In this document: piece after piece, positions 1-5,472 of the stretch
Numbering within the stretch: the stretch's first letter is position 1
Layout: the number at the start of each line of letters is the position of its first letter
Source of the DNA: an uncultured Treponema sp.
Lineage (GTDB): Bacteria > Spirochaetota > Spirochaetia > Treponematales > Treponemataceae
Length of the DNA stretch: 8,169 nt
Assembly (NCBI GenBank): GCA_937893155.1
Contig: CALBGU010000179.1
Span: 1 to 8,169, forward strand
Direction: 5' to 3'
Notes under the pieces: generated by a model
The model's database searches: none
What the model was told of the DNA's origin: nothing
What the model saw: only the letters and a program-made list of their open reading frames with translations
Position numbers and translations under genes: made by a program

Positions 1-224
1 ACCTGATTGAATATATTGCAAAATCATTGGTCGATGATCCCAGTGCAGTCTCGGTAAAAGAAACCGAAGGCGACCGAGGTCCTGTTTTGGAGTTGAGTGT
101 TGCCCAGGGTGATATTGGAAAGGTGATTGGTAAATACGGTCGTATTGCAAAGGCTTTGCGCACTGTTTTGGCAGCTTCTGCTTCAAAGAGTGGAGTTCGC
201 TATAGTCTGGAAATACTGGACTAA
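1..224 (+). CDS. khpA: KH-domain RNA-binding protein KhpA (5' end cut off by the window)
   Basis: This is the C-terminal 73 codons of a small single-KH-domain protein. Reading is open from base 3, beginning LIEYIAKSLVDD, and ends at a TAA at 222-224. The family is normally about 75-80 residues, so only the start codon and a few residues should be missing. The KH signature GxxG loop is GKYG (visible residues 43-46), inside the segment IGKVIGKYGRIAKALRTVL that carries the RNA-contacting helix-turn-helix. In Gram-positive bacteria KhpA pairs with KhpB (EloR/Jag) and binds many RNAs. In most bacteria it lies between rpsP and rimM, as the downstream half of this order shows here. A TTG at 27 could be mistaken for the start, but homology continues upstream of it, so it is internal. 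Identification is by sequence recognition; the partner protein is not visible. Confidence 0.93.
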   Translation, partial: LIEYIAKSLVDDPSAVSVKETEGDRGPVLELSVAQGDIGKVIGKYGRIAKALRTVLAASASKSGVRYSLEILD

Positions 225-230
225 AGAAAA

Positions 231-821
231 GTGCTTGAAGAATTTGTAGTAGGAATTGTTCGAGGCTCTCACGGAGTTTCGGGCGAGTTTAGAGTTGAGA
301 GTACTTCTGGGTATTTCGACCATTTTGAGCGAATGAAGGAAGTTACCTTGACAGACGGAAATAAACGGTACAAATGCACGGTAGAATCTGTGTCTTTGGG
401 AAATGACACGTTGTTTCTGAAAGTAAGCGGAATAGATTCACCTGAAAAGGCGAGAGAATACAATAAATGGAATATTGTTGTTCCGCGTGAGGATGCTCAC
501 CCTCTTGAAAAAAATGAGTGGTACATAGAAGACTTGAAAGGGTGTTCTGTGTTTTATGAAGACGGTTTGGCTGTTTCTGCGCCGGCAAGTTTACCTGAAG
601 ATAAAGTTGTTGGTACGGTCACAGACGTATTGGAAGGCGGAGCGGGTTATCTCGTAGAGATTTCGCTGTCCGAGAGCTCAAATCTTCTTTCTGATGAGCA
701 AAAACACACGGCGAGCGGAAAAAGCAGAAGTGTGTTAGTTCCTTTTAACAAAGAGTTTATAGGAACGGTTGACGTAAGAAAGAGAATGATAGGGCTGATG
801 CACCTCTGGATTCTGGAGTAA
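231..821 (+). CDS. rimM: Ribosome maturation factor RimM
   Basis: A 196-residue 16S rRNA processing and 30S assembly factor that binds ribosomal protein S19 during maturation of the 30S head. The N-terminal RimM domain opens with the family signature VGIVRGSHGVSGEFRVES (residues 7-24). The PRC-barrel domain begins at about EWYIEDLKGCSV (96-107) and ends with VLVPFNKEFIGTVDVRKRMI (168-187). The family is usually 165-185 residues. The extra length lies in two loops of the barrel, around 108-126 and 147-166; the second is Ser/Lys-rich. The start is a GTG six bases after the khpA stop, preceded only by the purine-rich stretch AAAGAAAA with no good GGAG. Translation therefore probably relies on coupling to khpA. 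This GTG is preferred because the conserved GxVxGxHGxxGE motif falls eight residues after it. The function call is secure by family. Confidence 0.95.
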   Translation: MLEEFVVGIVRGSHGVSGEFRVESTSGYFDHFERMKEVTLTDGNKRYKCTVESVSLGNDTLFLKVSGIDSPEKAREYNKWNIVVPREDAHPLEKNEWYIEDLKGCSVFYEDGLAVSAPASLPEDKVVGTVTDVLEGGAGYLVEISLSESSNLLSDEQKHTASGKSRSVLVPFNKEFIGTVDVRKRMIGLMHLWILE

Positions 822-826
822 TTCCT

Positions 827-1627
827 GTGAAATTTACTGTGCTGACCTTGTTTCCCGAAATACCGCGCGCTTTTTTTGAAAGCTCAATCATGGCGAAAGC
901 TGTAGAGCGGGGAATTATTGCCTACGATTTAGTGAATATCAGAGATTTTGCTTTTGATAGACACAAAACATGTGACGACAAACCGTATGGGGGCGGGGCA
1001 GGTCAACTGCTTTTACCAGAGCCCTTGGGACTTGCACTTGATAGCGTGAAGGCGTATAAAAAACATGTGATTTATGTTACGCCGAGCGGAAAGCAATTCA
1101 CGCAAAAGAAAGCGCAAGAATTGAGCAAGAAAGACGAAATCGTCTTAGTTTGCGGACGATACGAAGGTATTGACCAGCGAATTATAGATACTTATGTTGA
1201 TGACGAAATCTCTATTGGGGATTATGTTATGTCGAGCGGCGAAGTTGCTGCAACAGTGATTATCGACGCAGTGTACAGACTCGTAGAAGACGTTATTACA
1301 AAAGAATCTTTAGACGAGGAAAGTTTTTCGAGCGGACTTCTTGAATACCCTCAATACACGCACCCAGCGGTATATAAGGGCATGGCTGTGCCTGAGGTTT
1401 TGACAGGCGGCAACCACGAAGAGATTCGGAAGTGGCGGCTGAAAAAGAGCTTGCAAAAAACGCTGATGAACAGACCTGATTTGATTCAGAAAGCGAGAGA
1501 GCAGGGAATTCTTACTTCAGAAGCCGAAGGAATGATTGAGCAGCTGCTAGAATGTTTTTTGCTGAAGCACGAGGGCAGGAAGAAACGCAGAAGGCGATTA
1601 GCGTCTACTGCTAGAACAGGAGAATAA
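827..1627 (+). CDS. trmD: tRNA (guanine-N1)-methyltransferase TrmD
   Basis: A 266-residue SPOUT methyltransferase that uses S-adenosylmethionine to make m1G37 next to the anticodon, which prevents +1 frameshifting. Visible family blocks are DDKPYGGGAGQ (50-60), YVTPSGKQFTQ (83-93), and the trefoil-knot SAM-binding segments LVCGRYEGID (107-116) and ISIGDYVMSSGEV (128-140). They are followed by SFSSGLLEYPQYTHP (166-180) and VLTGGNHEEIRKWR (191-204). Arg151 matches the conserved Arg154 of the E. coli/Haemophilus enzyme. The position of its catalytic Asp169 is Glu165 here. The C-terminus carries a very basic tail, RKKRRRR (251-257). The GTG start at 827 sits eight bases after a GGAG (815-818) inside the end of rimM, so the two genes are tightly coupled. 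Both GTG starts in this operon look genuine. The length is within the family range. Confidence 0.97.
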   Translation: MKFTVLTLFPEIPRAFFESSIMAKAVERGIIAYDLVNIRDFAFDRHKTCDDKPYGGGAGQLLLPEPLGLALDSVKAYKKHVIYVTPSGKQFTQKKAQELSKKDEIVLVCGRYEGIDQRIIDTYVDDEISIGDYVMSSGEVAATVIIDAVYRLVEDVITKESLDEESFSSGLLEYPQYTHPAVYKGMAVPEVLTGGNHEEIRKWRLKKSLQKTLMNRPDLIQKAREQGILTSEAEGMIEQLLECFLLKHEGRKKRRRRLASTARTGE

Positions 1628-1629
1628 GA

Positions 1630-2070
1630 ATGGACCTTATAAAGACCATTGAAGAGAAGCAGAAGAAAGAAGCTGCTGAGAATTTTAACGTTGGCGATAC
1701 AGTTCGTGTTTTCTTCAAGATTATTGAAGGCAAAACAGAACGTGTTCAGGTGTACGAGGGACTTGTTATCTGCAAGAAGAACTCTGGAATCGGACGCACA
1801 TTCACTGTTCGCAAGAACAGCTATGGCGTTGGTGTAGAGCGCGTTTTCCCTGTAAACAGCCCACGCATTGTAAAGGTTGAGATTGCTCGCCCTGGTAAAG
1901 TTCGCCGTTCAAAGCTCTACTACATTCGCGACAAGGTCGGTAAGGGAGCTAAGATTAAGGAGCGCGTAGGTGCAGAAGTTACCGCAATGGTGAACGCTGC
2001 AAACGCTGCTGCAAACGCTGCTGTTACAGGAGCTGCAAAGAAAGAAGCAGAGAAAGCTGCTGAGAAATAA
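1630..2070 (+). CDS. rplS: 50S ribosomal protein L19 with an alanine-rich C-terminal extension
   Basis: A 146-residue large-subunit ribosomal protein located at the 30S-50S interface. The conserved core is residues 1-112 and includes FNVGDTVRVFFKIIEGKTER (19-38), VQVYEGLVI (39-47), RTFTVRKNSYGVGVERVFP (56-74) and KVRRSKLYYIRDKVGKGAKIKE (90-111). Bacterial L19 is usually about 115-125 residues. Here a low-complexity tail of about 34 residues follows (113-146), built from alternating Asn-Ala and Ala blocks and ending in KKEAEKAAEK. The ATG start at 1630 is two bases after the trmD stop. It is preceded by AGGAG at 1618-1622, which lies inside the end of trmD. It is the last gene of the translation operon; a terminator begins 39 bases after its stop. 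The assignment of the core is certain. What the tail does is unknown. Confidence 0.97.
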   Translation: MDLIKTIEEKQKKEAAENFNVGDTVRVFFKIIEGKTERVQVYEGLVICKKNSGIGRTFTVRKNSYGVGVERVFPVNSPRIVKVEIARPGKVRRSKLYYIRDKVGKGAKIKERVGAEVTAMVNAANAAANAAVTGAAKKEAEKAAEK

Positions 2071-2109
2071 AGTTTTCTCAATGTTTTTTTGAATTATACG
2101 TGATTTTTG

Positions 2110-2150
2110 AAAAGCCTTCGCTTGCTTTTGTCGTGCGGGGGCTTTTTCAT
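2110..2150 (+). terminator. Intrinsic terminator after rplS
   Basis: The left arm AAAAGCCTTCGC (2110-2121) pairs over its full 12 bases with GCGGGGGCTTTT (2135-2146). Ten pairs are Watson-Crick and two are G-U wobbles. The loop is 13 bases (2122-2134). The right arm runs straight into a T-rich tract (2143-2147, then CATTTTATTTTCATTTT). This is a standard Rho-independent terminator and ends the khpA-rimM-trmD-rplS transcript. Confidence 0.88.
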
Positions 2151-2181
2151 TTTATTTTCATTTTAATTGGAGATTTTAGAA

Positions 2182-2199
2182 TTTTTTTTACTAAAAAAA
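2182..2199. repeat. Short A/T inverted repeat upstream of a promoter
   Basis: Eight T's followed by ACT and seven A's form TTTTTTTA-C-TAAAAAAA, an inverted repeat with 8-base arms around a single central C. It lies in the A/T-rich gap between the rplS terminator and the next promoter. Such runs bend DNA and can stimulate transcription as upstream elements, but the same pattern arises easily by chance in A/T-rich spacers. I assign no function. Confidence 0.35.
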
Positions 2200-2239
2200 G
2201 AATGAAATAAAAATTTATTCGTAAAATTATTTTTCTATG

Positions 2240-2268
2240 TTACGAACTTTTTTTTATTGTGTTATAAT
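2240..2268 (+). promoter_or_regulatory. Sigma-70-type promoter with extended -10
   Basis: A perfect TATAAT (2263-2268) is preceded by TGT at 2260-2262, giving the extended -10 form TGnTATAAT. A weak -35 (TTACGA, 2240-2245) lies 17 bases upstream, which is acceptable when the -10 is extended. The predicted start of transcription is near 2275, leaving a leader of about 23 bases before the ATG at 2298. The promoter lies directly after the rplS terminator, so the small-gene cluster downstream looks like a separate transcription unit. Confidence 0.72.
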
Positions 2269-2297
2269 CCGATTATGATATTTAAAATGAGGTTTTT

Positions 2298-2588
2298 ATG
2301 ACAGCAGATTTTAGAAAAATCGATTGTAATGAAGTAAAACTCGGAATGCGATTTTCTGCTCCTGTTTTTTTTGAGGACGGTAAAAATATGTTTCTTGCTT
2401 CAGGAAAAGAAGCCAAGCCGTACCATATTTTTGCTATTCAACGATGGAAAATCCCATTTTTGCTTACAAGTGGCACGGTGATACCGTCAGAATCTGTGTC
2501 GAACATAAGCTCTGAAGGCATTGAAGCAGAGGTAAATGATTTACCAGAATTGGACGGCATTGAAGCGGAACTGGAACCTCTTGATTGA
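2298..2588 (+). CDS. Small protein resembling the N-terminal domain of HD-GYP proteins
   Basis: A 96-residue protein of unknown function. The ATG is preceded by GAGG (2289-2292) with 5-base spacing and by the extended -10 promoter. Residues 7-60 have the pattern seen at the N-terminus of many HD-GYP cyclic-di-GMP phosphodiesterases. This is KIDCNEVKLGMRFSAPVFFE (7-26), then an ageing-like stretch DGKNMFLASGKEAKPYHI (27-44), then AIQRWKIPFLLTSG (46-59), i.e. 'L-K-x-G-M ... V ... G ... L-A-x-G ... L-x-x-W-x-I'. No HD or GYP catalytic motif follows; the rest (60-96) is an acidic tail. There is no signal peptide or membrane segment. The stop overlaps the TTG start of the next gene by 4 bases (TTGA), so the two are probably translationally coupled. 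It may be a stand-alone regulatory or binding module, or the remnant of a longer gene. The domain call is from pattern recognition and is tentative. Confidence 0.8.
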   Translation: MTADFRKIDCNEVKLGMRFSAPVFFEDGKNMFLASGKEAKPYHIFAIQRWKIPFLLTSGTVIPSESVSNISSEGIEAEVNDLPELDGIEAELEPLD

Positions 2589-2986
2589 AAATTTTGAAAA
2601 ATGATATGGCTGAATCATCTGTGGAAACAACAACTGCAACAGGAAAATGGGGCGAAGAAAAGGCTGCAACGTATTTGAAATCGTTGGGGTACAAAATTAT
2701 CGCAAGAAATTTCAAACGGCGCGGCGGCGAACTCGATATTATCGCTCTTGATGGGGAAATCCTTGTAATAGCTGAAGTTAAAACACTTCCCAGTGGAAAT
2801 ATTGAAACGCTTTCACACGAGTTAAATTTAAGGAAACAAAAAAGAATTATAGAAACGTCTAAACGTTTCATTCAAATGAATCGACAATATAATGACAGCA
2901 TAATTCGTTTCGATGTGCTAGTTATTGATATGCCGGGTTTTCCCGACGTGTATCATATAAAAGATGCTTTTTCGGAGCTTGTATGA
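2585..2986 (+). CDS. yraN: YraN/UPF0102 family protein, predicted nuclease fold
   Basis: A 133-residue member of the UPF0102 (YraN) family, which is widespread in bacteria. It has a PD-(D/E)xK nuclease-like core but no firmly established role. The signature is present: GKWGEEKAATYLKSLGYKI (20-38), ARN (40-42), then RGGELDIIALDGEILVIAEV (46-65) followed by K66. The candidate active-site residues are Glu49, Asp51, Glu64 and Lys66. The start shown is a TTG that overlaps the previous stop by 4 bases, with a GGA about nine bases upstream (2573-2575). An in-frame ATG at 2606 would give a 126-residue protein that still keeps the whole domain, but it has no visible ribosome-binding site. Either start is possible. 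In many bacteria yraN lies a few genes after rplS, as it does here. The stop TGA overlaps the next ATG (ATGA). Confidence 0.92.
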   Translation: MKILKNDMAESSVETTTATGKWGEEKAATYLKSLGYKIIARNFKRRGGELDIIALDGEILVIAEVKTLPSGNIETLSHELNLRKQKRIIETSKRFIQMNRQYNDSIIRFDVLVIDMPGFPDVYHIKDAFSELV

Positions 2987-3171
2987 TATCTGTTTTAAAG
3001 ACAGGGGATTCTGAACTACCTGGTAATTCAAAATTAAGTGAATTAAAATTGAAAATTAACGACAGAAAATATCTTAACAATGCTATTGACAGGATTGCTT
3101 CTGTGTTGAGTTGCAGATTGGTAGAAGCTCATGGTGTTACTGGAAATTCTGCGGAATTTATGGTACAGTAG
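2983..3171 (+). CDS. Hypothetical 62-residue protein with a faint FlgM-like segment
   Basis: A small open frame that starts with an ATG overlapping the yraN stop (ATGA, 2983-2986), the usual arrangement of translationally coupled genes. That overlap is the main reason to believe it is real. The product is 62 residues, soluble, with one Cys (44) and no signal peptide. Residues 17-42 (KLSELKLKINDRKYLNNAID, then RIASVL) recall the C-terminal sigma-28-binding helices of FlgM, where a basic residue, L-K, an I, a Y and an I-A-x-x-L occur at similar spacing. The match is short, the spacing is off by one or more residues, and the protein continues with an unrelated-looking tail. The FlgM idea is therefore only a hint from sequence and from the flagellar operon downstream. 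Otherwise I do not recognise it. Confidence 0.55.
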   Translation: MISVLKTGDSELPGNSKLSELKLKINDRKYLNNAIDRIASVLSCRLVEAHGVTGNSAEFMVQ

Positions 3172-3194
3172 CGTTAGGAGTAAAAAAGAAAAAG

Positions 3195-3683
3195 ATGGAT
3201 AAGACGGATAATCGTCGTTCAAGAAATGGAAAAAAAAGTTGGGGCGGAAATTGGAAAGATTCTCCAACAAAAGAAAATCGTGGGTCGCAGCGGGGTGGAC
3301 AAGGGCGTTTTAGTCGGTCTTATGCGGTTTCAAGCAAGGAAATTTCTGAGCGCGAAAACGCTATTTTGGAATATAAAGCAAAAGAAACGGTCTGCGCTAT
3401 GTGCGGTCAGGTCATCAATGATATGATTATTTCGATGGCAGATAAAAACGGCGGCGGTCCTGTTCATTTTGATTGTGTTCTTGAGGCGATTTCTAAACAG
3501 GAAAATTTAAAAAACGGCGAAAAAATCATATACATCGGTCAAGGAAGATTTGGTGTGGTGTATTTTGAGAATCCGCATGATATGCGGCATTTCGCTATTA
3601 GAAAAATTATTGAGTGGGAAGAGCGTGGAAAGGTCATTGACTGGCGAACAGAGATTTCTGATTTGTACAGCAAAGTTCGATGA
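3195..3683 (+). CDS. Conserved-looking protein with basic RG-rich tail and CxxC-HxxC putative zinc site
   Basis: A 162-residue protein of unknown function. Residues 1-43 are disordered-looking and rich in Arg, Lys, Gly, Asn and Ser (for example KKSWGGNWK and RGSQRGGQGRFSRSY), resembling RG-type RNA-binding tails. A helix-forming stretch follows (47-64). Next is a probable metal site: Cys67-x2-Cys70 (CAMCGQ) and His91-x2-Cys94 (PVHFDC), separated by 20 residues including a GGG turn. The last part (108-158) has alternating hydrophobic residues (KIIYIGQGRFGVVYFE) and reads as a small beta domain followed by a helix with WEERGKVIDW. The ATG at 3195 is preferred. The nearest GGAG (3177-3180) is 14 bases away, unusually far, but the frame upstream of the ATG would overlap the preceding gene and looks non-coding. 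The gene sits between the yraN cluster and the flagellar promoter. A nucleic-acid-binding role is an inference from composition only. Confidence 0.82.
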   Translation: MDKTDNRRSRNGKKSWGGNWKDSPTKENRGSQRGGQGRFSRSYAVSSKEISERENAILEYKAKETVCAMCGQVINDMIISMADKNGGGPVHFDCVLEAISKQENLKNGEKIIYIGQGRFGVVYFENPHDMRHFAIRKIIEWEERGKVIDWRTEISDLYSKVR

Positions 3684-3719
3684 TTTTACCCGCGTTTTTG
3701 TGTTTTTGGATATAACTTT

Positions 3720-3747
3720 TTGAGTTTTCTTGAGAAGTTTTTATAAA
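3720..3747 (+). promoter_or_regulatory. Probable sigma-70-type promoter for the fliF operon
   Basis: In the 91-base gap before fliF, TTGAGT (3720-3725) and TATAAA (3742-3747) are separated by 16 bases. They match a sigma-70 promoter at 4 of 6 and 5 of 6 positions. The predicted start of transcription is near 3754, giving a leader of about 20-25 bases. No sigma-28 pattern (TAAA-N15-GCCGATAA) is visible. No convincing terminator precedes it, so read-through from the small-gene cluster is also possible. Confidence 0.5.
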
Positions 3748-3766
3748 TAAAAACGGATTCGTTCAC

Positions 3767-3774
3767 GGGAGGGG
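3767..3774 (+). promoter_or_regulatory. Strong ribosome-binding site that decides the fliF start
   Basis: GGGAGGGG (3767-3774) abuts a double ATG (3775-3780). Its GGAGG core (3768-3772) is two bases from the first ATG but five from the second. The second ATG (3778) is therefore the better initiation codon, although the first is in frame and adds just one Met. Confidence 0.6.
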
Positions 3775-5469
3775 ATGATGAACGAATGGATTAAAAAGCA
3801 AACAGAATCCATAAAAGGTTTTTGGTCAAAGTGGAGCATCGTCCAAAAGGCAATATTCGGTGGCATAATCGTCGCGATTATTGTTGCTTTGGTTGTAATG
3901 CTTCGTGTTTCGGGAACTCCGTCAGCGGAACCTGTTTTTAATGTTGCACTCGAAGAGTCTTTGCGCGATGAAATGGTCGTGCATTTGCAAAACGAGGGTA
4001 TTAAGGCTTCGGTGAGTTCTGATGGAAAATTGGTTGTGCCAGATGCAAAAACAGCGCAAAAGGCGCGTAGTAGCTTGCTCCTTGCTGGTTTGCAGCCGAA
4101 TACCAACGACCCGTATGCTATTTTCAATATTTCTGCATGGGCAAAGACAGACTTCCACAATGAAAAAGAGTGGAAAGACGCAATGGAAAAACTGGTCAAG
4201 CGTCAGATAGAATCTCTCCAAGATATTCGAACTGCAAATGTTATGTTGACTGCGCCTGAAAAAACACTGTTTGCTTCTGAGCAAGACCCTGTTACTGCGG
4301 GCGTTACGGTGTATGCGCAACCCGGAAGTGATATTTTGCAGACAAAGAAAAAGGTAAAAAGCCTTGAAAATTTGATTGCAAAATCAGTTGAAGGCTTGAA
4401 GACCGAAAACATTACTATCGTTGATGGCGCAACAGGTGAGGCTGTTAACGATTTTGAGGGTATGGAAGCCAGCGAGCGCGTAGACATCGTGGCAAAAGAG
4501 CAAAAATTAGTGCAAAAACTTGAGGCTCAGTATAGTGCTCGCGTATATACGGCTTTGATGGGCATTTTTAAGAACCGTATCAATGATGTAAACGTAAAAA
4601 TCGATATGGATATGTCCAAAGAGCAGAGTCAGGCAACTATTTATTCCCCTATTGTCATAAAGGAAGATAATCCTAATACTCCGTATGATGATTCTGAATT
4701 CAAGGACAGTCTTGTTCTTTCATCGGAAACGGTAACAAAGAGTTGGCAGGGTACTGGAGCTAATCCTGAGGGACCTGCAGGAACAGAAGGACAGACACCG
4801 CCTGTGTATTCTGATATGTCTAATGTGGTAGGACGTATGGAAGAAACGGGCGTAAAGCAGAACAACGTGGTAAACCGCACGGACACGCAAAAAGAGGTGA
4901 GCCCGACAATCAAGGCGATTACAGTTTCGGTGAACATCGACGGTGTTTGGACGAAGAAATACGACGAAAAAAATAATGTTATCGTAAAGAATGGAACGAT
5001 TGAGCGTGAATATACGCCTGTTTCTGCTGAAGATTTGGCGAGTGCAAAAGATTTGGTTATCAAAGCCGTAAATTCAGACAAGGAACACGTTTCTGTTACG
5101 AACATTGCGGTTGACCATACCGACGAGTTTGCGGCAGAAGATGCTGCGTTCTTGCGAAAAGAGCAGACGCGCAAAACGGTTTTGTATTCGCTCTTGGGAA
5201 TTGCAGTTATTCTCCTCGCGTTTATTATCTTTAGATTTGTCAATCGCGAAATCGAGCGCAGAAAGAGACTTCGCGAGGAAGAGATTCTTCGCAAACAGCA
5301 GGCAGCTCGCGAAGCAGCTTTGTGGGAAGCTCGCGACCAAGGTGTCGAAGTTCAGATGTCTGTGGAAGAAAGAAAACGCACGGAATTGCAGGAAAATGCT
5401 ATTGCTATGGCAAAAGAACATCCGGAGGATGTCGCAATGCTTATCCGTACATGGCTGATGGAGGAATAG
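3775..5469 (+). CDS. fliF: Flagellar MS-ring protein FliF
   Basis: A 564-residue inner-membrane protein (563 if the second ATG is used) that assembles the MS ring, the base on which the flagellar rotor, rod and export gate are built. The first membrane helix is at about 26-45 (AIFGGIIVAIIVALVVMLRV). It is followed by YscJ/FliF ring-building domains (about 54-230), with LLLAGLQPN (101-109) and MLTAPEKTLF (157-166) as recognisable blocks. The large periplasmic region continues with the Gly/Pro-rich segment WQGTGANPEGPAGTEGQTPP (324-343), a usual FliF loop. The second membrane helix is at about 468-489 (TVLYSLLGIAVILLAFIIFRFV). The cytoplasmic tail is charged and ends with AMAKEHPEDVAMLIRTWLME (544-563), the helix that binds FliG. 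The length is normal for the family. It is the first gene of the operon here; flgB, flgC and fliE, which commonly precede fliF in treponemes, are absent from the window. Confidence 0.98.
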   Translation: MMNEWIKKQTESIKGFWSKWSIVQKAIFGGIIVAIIVALVVMLRVSGTPSAEPVFNVALEESLRDEMVVHLQNEGIKASVSSDGKLVVPDAKTAQKARSSLLLAGLQPNTNDPYAIFNISAWAKTDFHNEKEWKDAMEKLVKRQIESLQDIRTANVMLTAPEKTLFASEQDPVTAGVTVYAQPGSDILQTKKKVKSLENLIAKSVEGLKTENITIVDGATGEAVNDFEGMEASERVDIVAKEQKLVQKLEAQYSARVYTALMGIFKNRINDVNVKIDMDMSKEQSQATIYSPIVIKEDNPNTPYDDSEFKDSLVLSSETVTKSWQGTGANPEGPAGTEGQTPPVYSDMSNVVGRMEETGVKQNNVVNRTDTQKEVSPTIKAITVSVNIDGVWTKKYDEKNNVIVKNGTIEREYTPVSAEDLASAKDLVIKAVNSDKEHVSVTNIAVDHTDEFAAEDAAFLRKEQTRKTVLYSLLGIAVILLAFIIFRFVNREIERRKRLREEEILRKQQAAREAALWEARDQGVEVQMSVEERKRTELQENAIAMAKEHPEDVAMLIRTWLMEE

Positions 5470-5472
5470 AAT

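Noticed and set aside
2182..2199. T-run/A-run inverted repeat as a second terminator
   Set aside because: It contains only A/T pairs, so the hairpin would be weak, and a good GC-containing terminator already lies just upstream.
3111..3194. TTG start that would lengthen the CxxC protein by 28 residues
   Set aside because: The added part (Trp/Cys-rich) overlaps the preceding small gene, has no clear ribosome-binding site, and reads unlike the rest of the protein.
2983..3683. The 62- and 162-residue ORFs as one frameshifted gene
   Set aside because: The first ends in a normal stop, and the second begins with a disordered tail rather than mid-domain sequence. There is no slippery site or continuous domain across the junction.
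3684..3774. Sigma-28 promoter or terminator in the gap before fliF
   Set aside because: GGATATAA recalls a sigma-28 -10, but no TAAA lies at the right distance. No stem with a T-tract was found. The sigma-70-like pair fits better.
4641..5294. 217-codon open frame on the - strand opposite fliF
   Set aside because: No ribosome-binding site or recognisable domain, and it lies fully inside fliF. It is a shadow of the codon bias.
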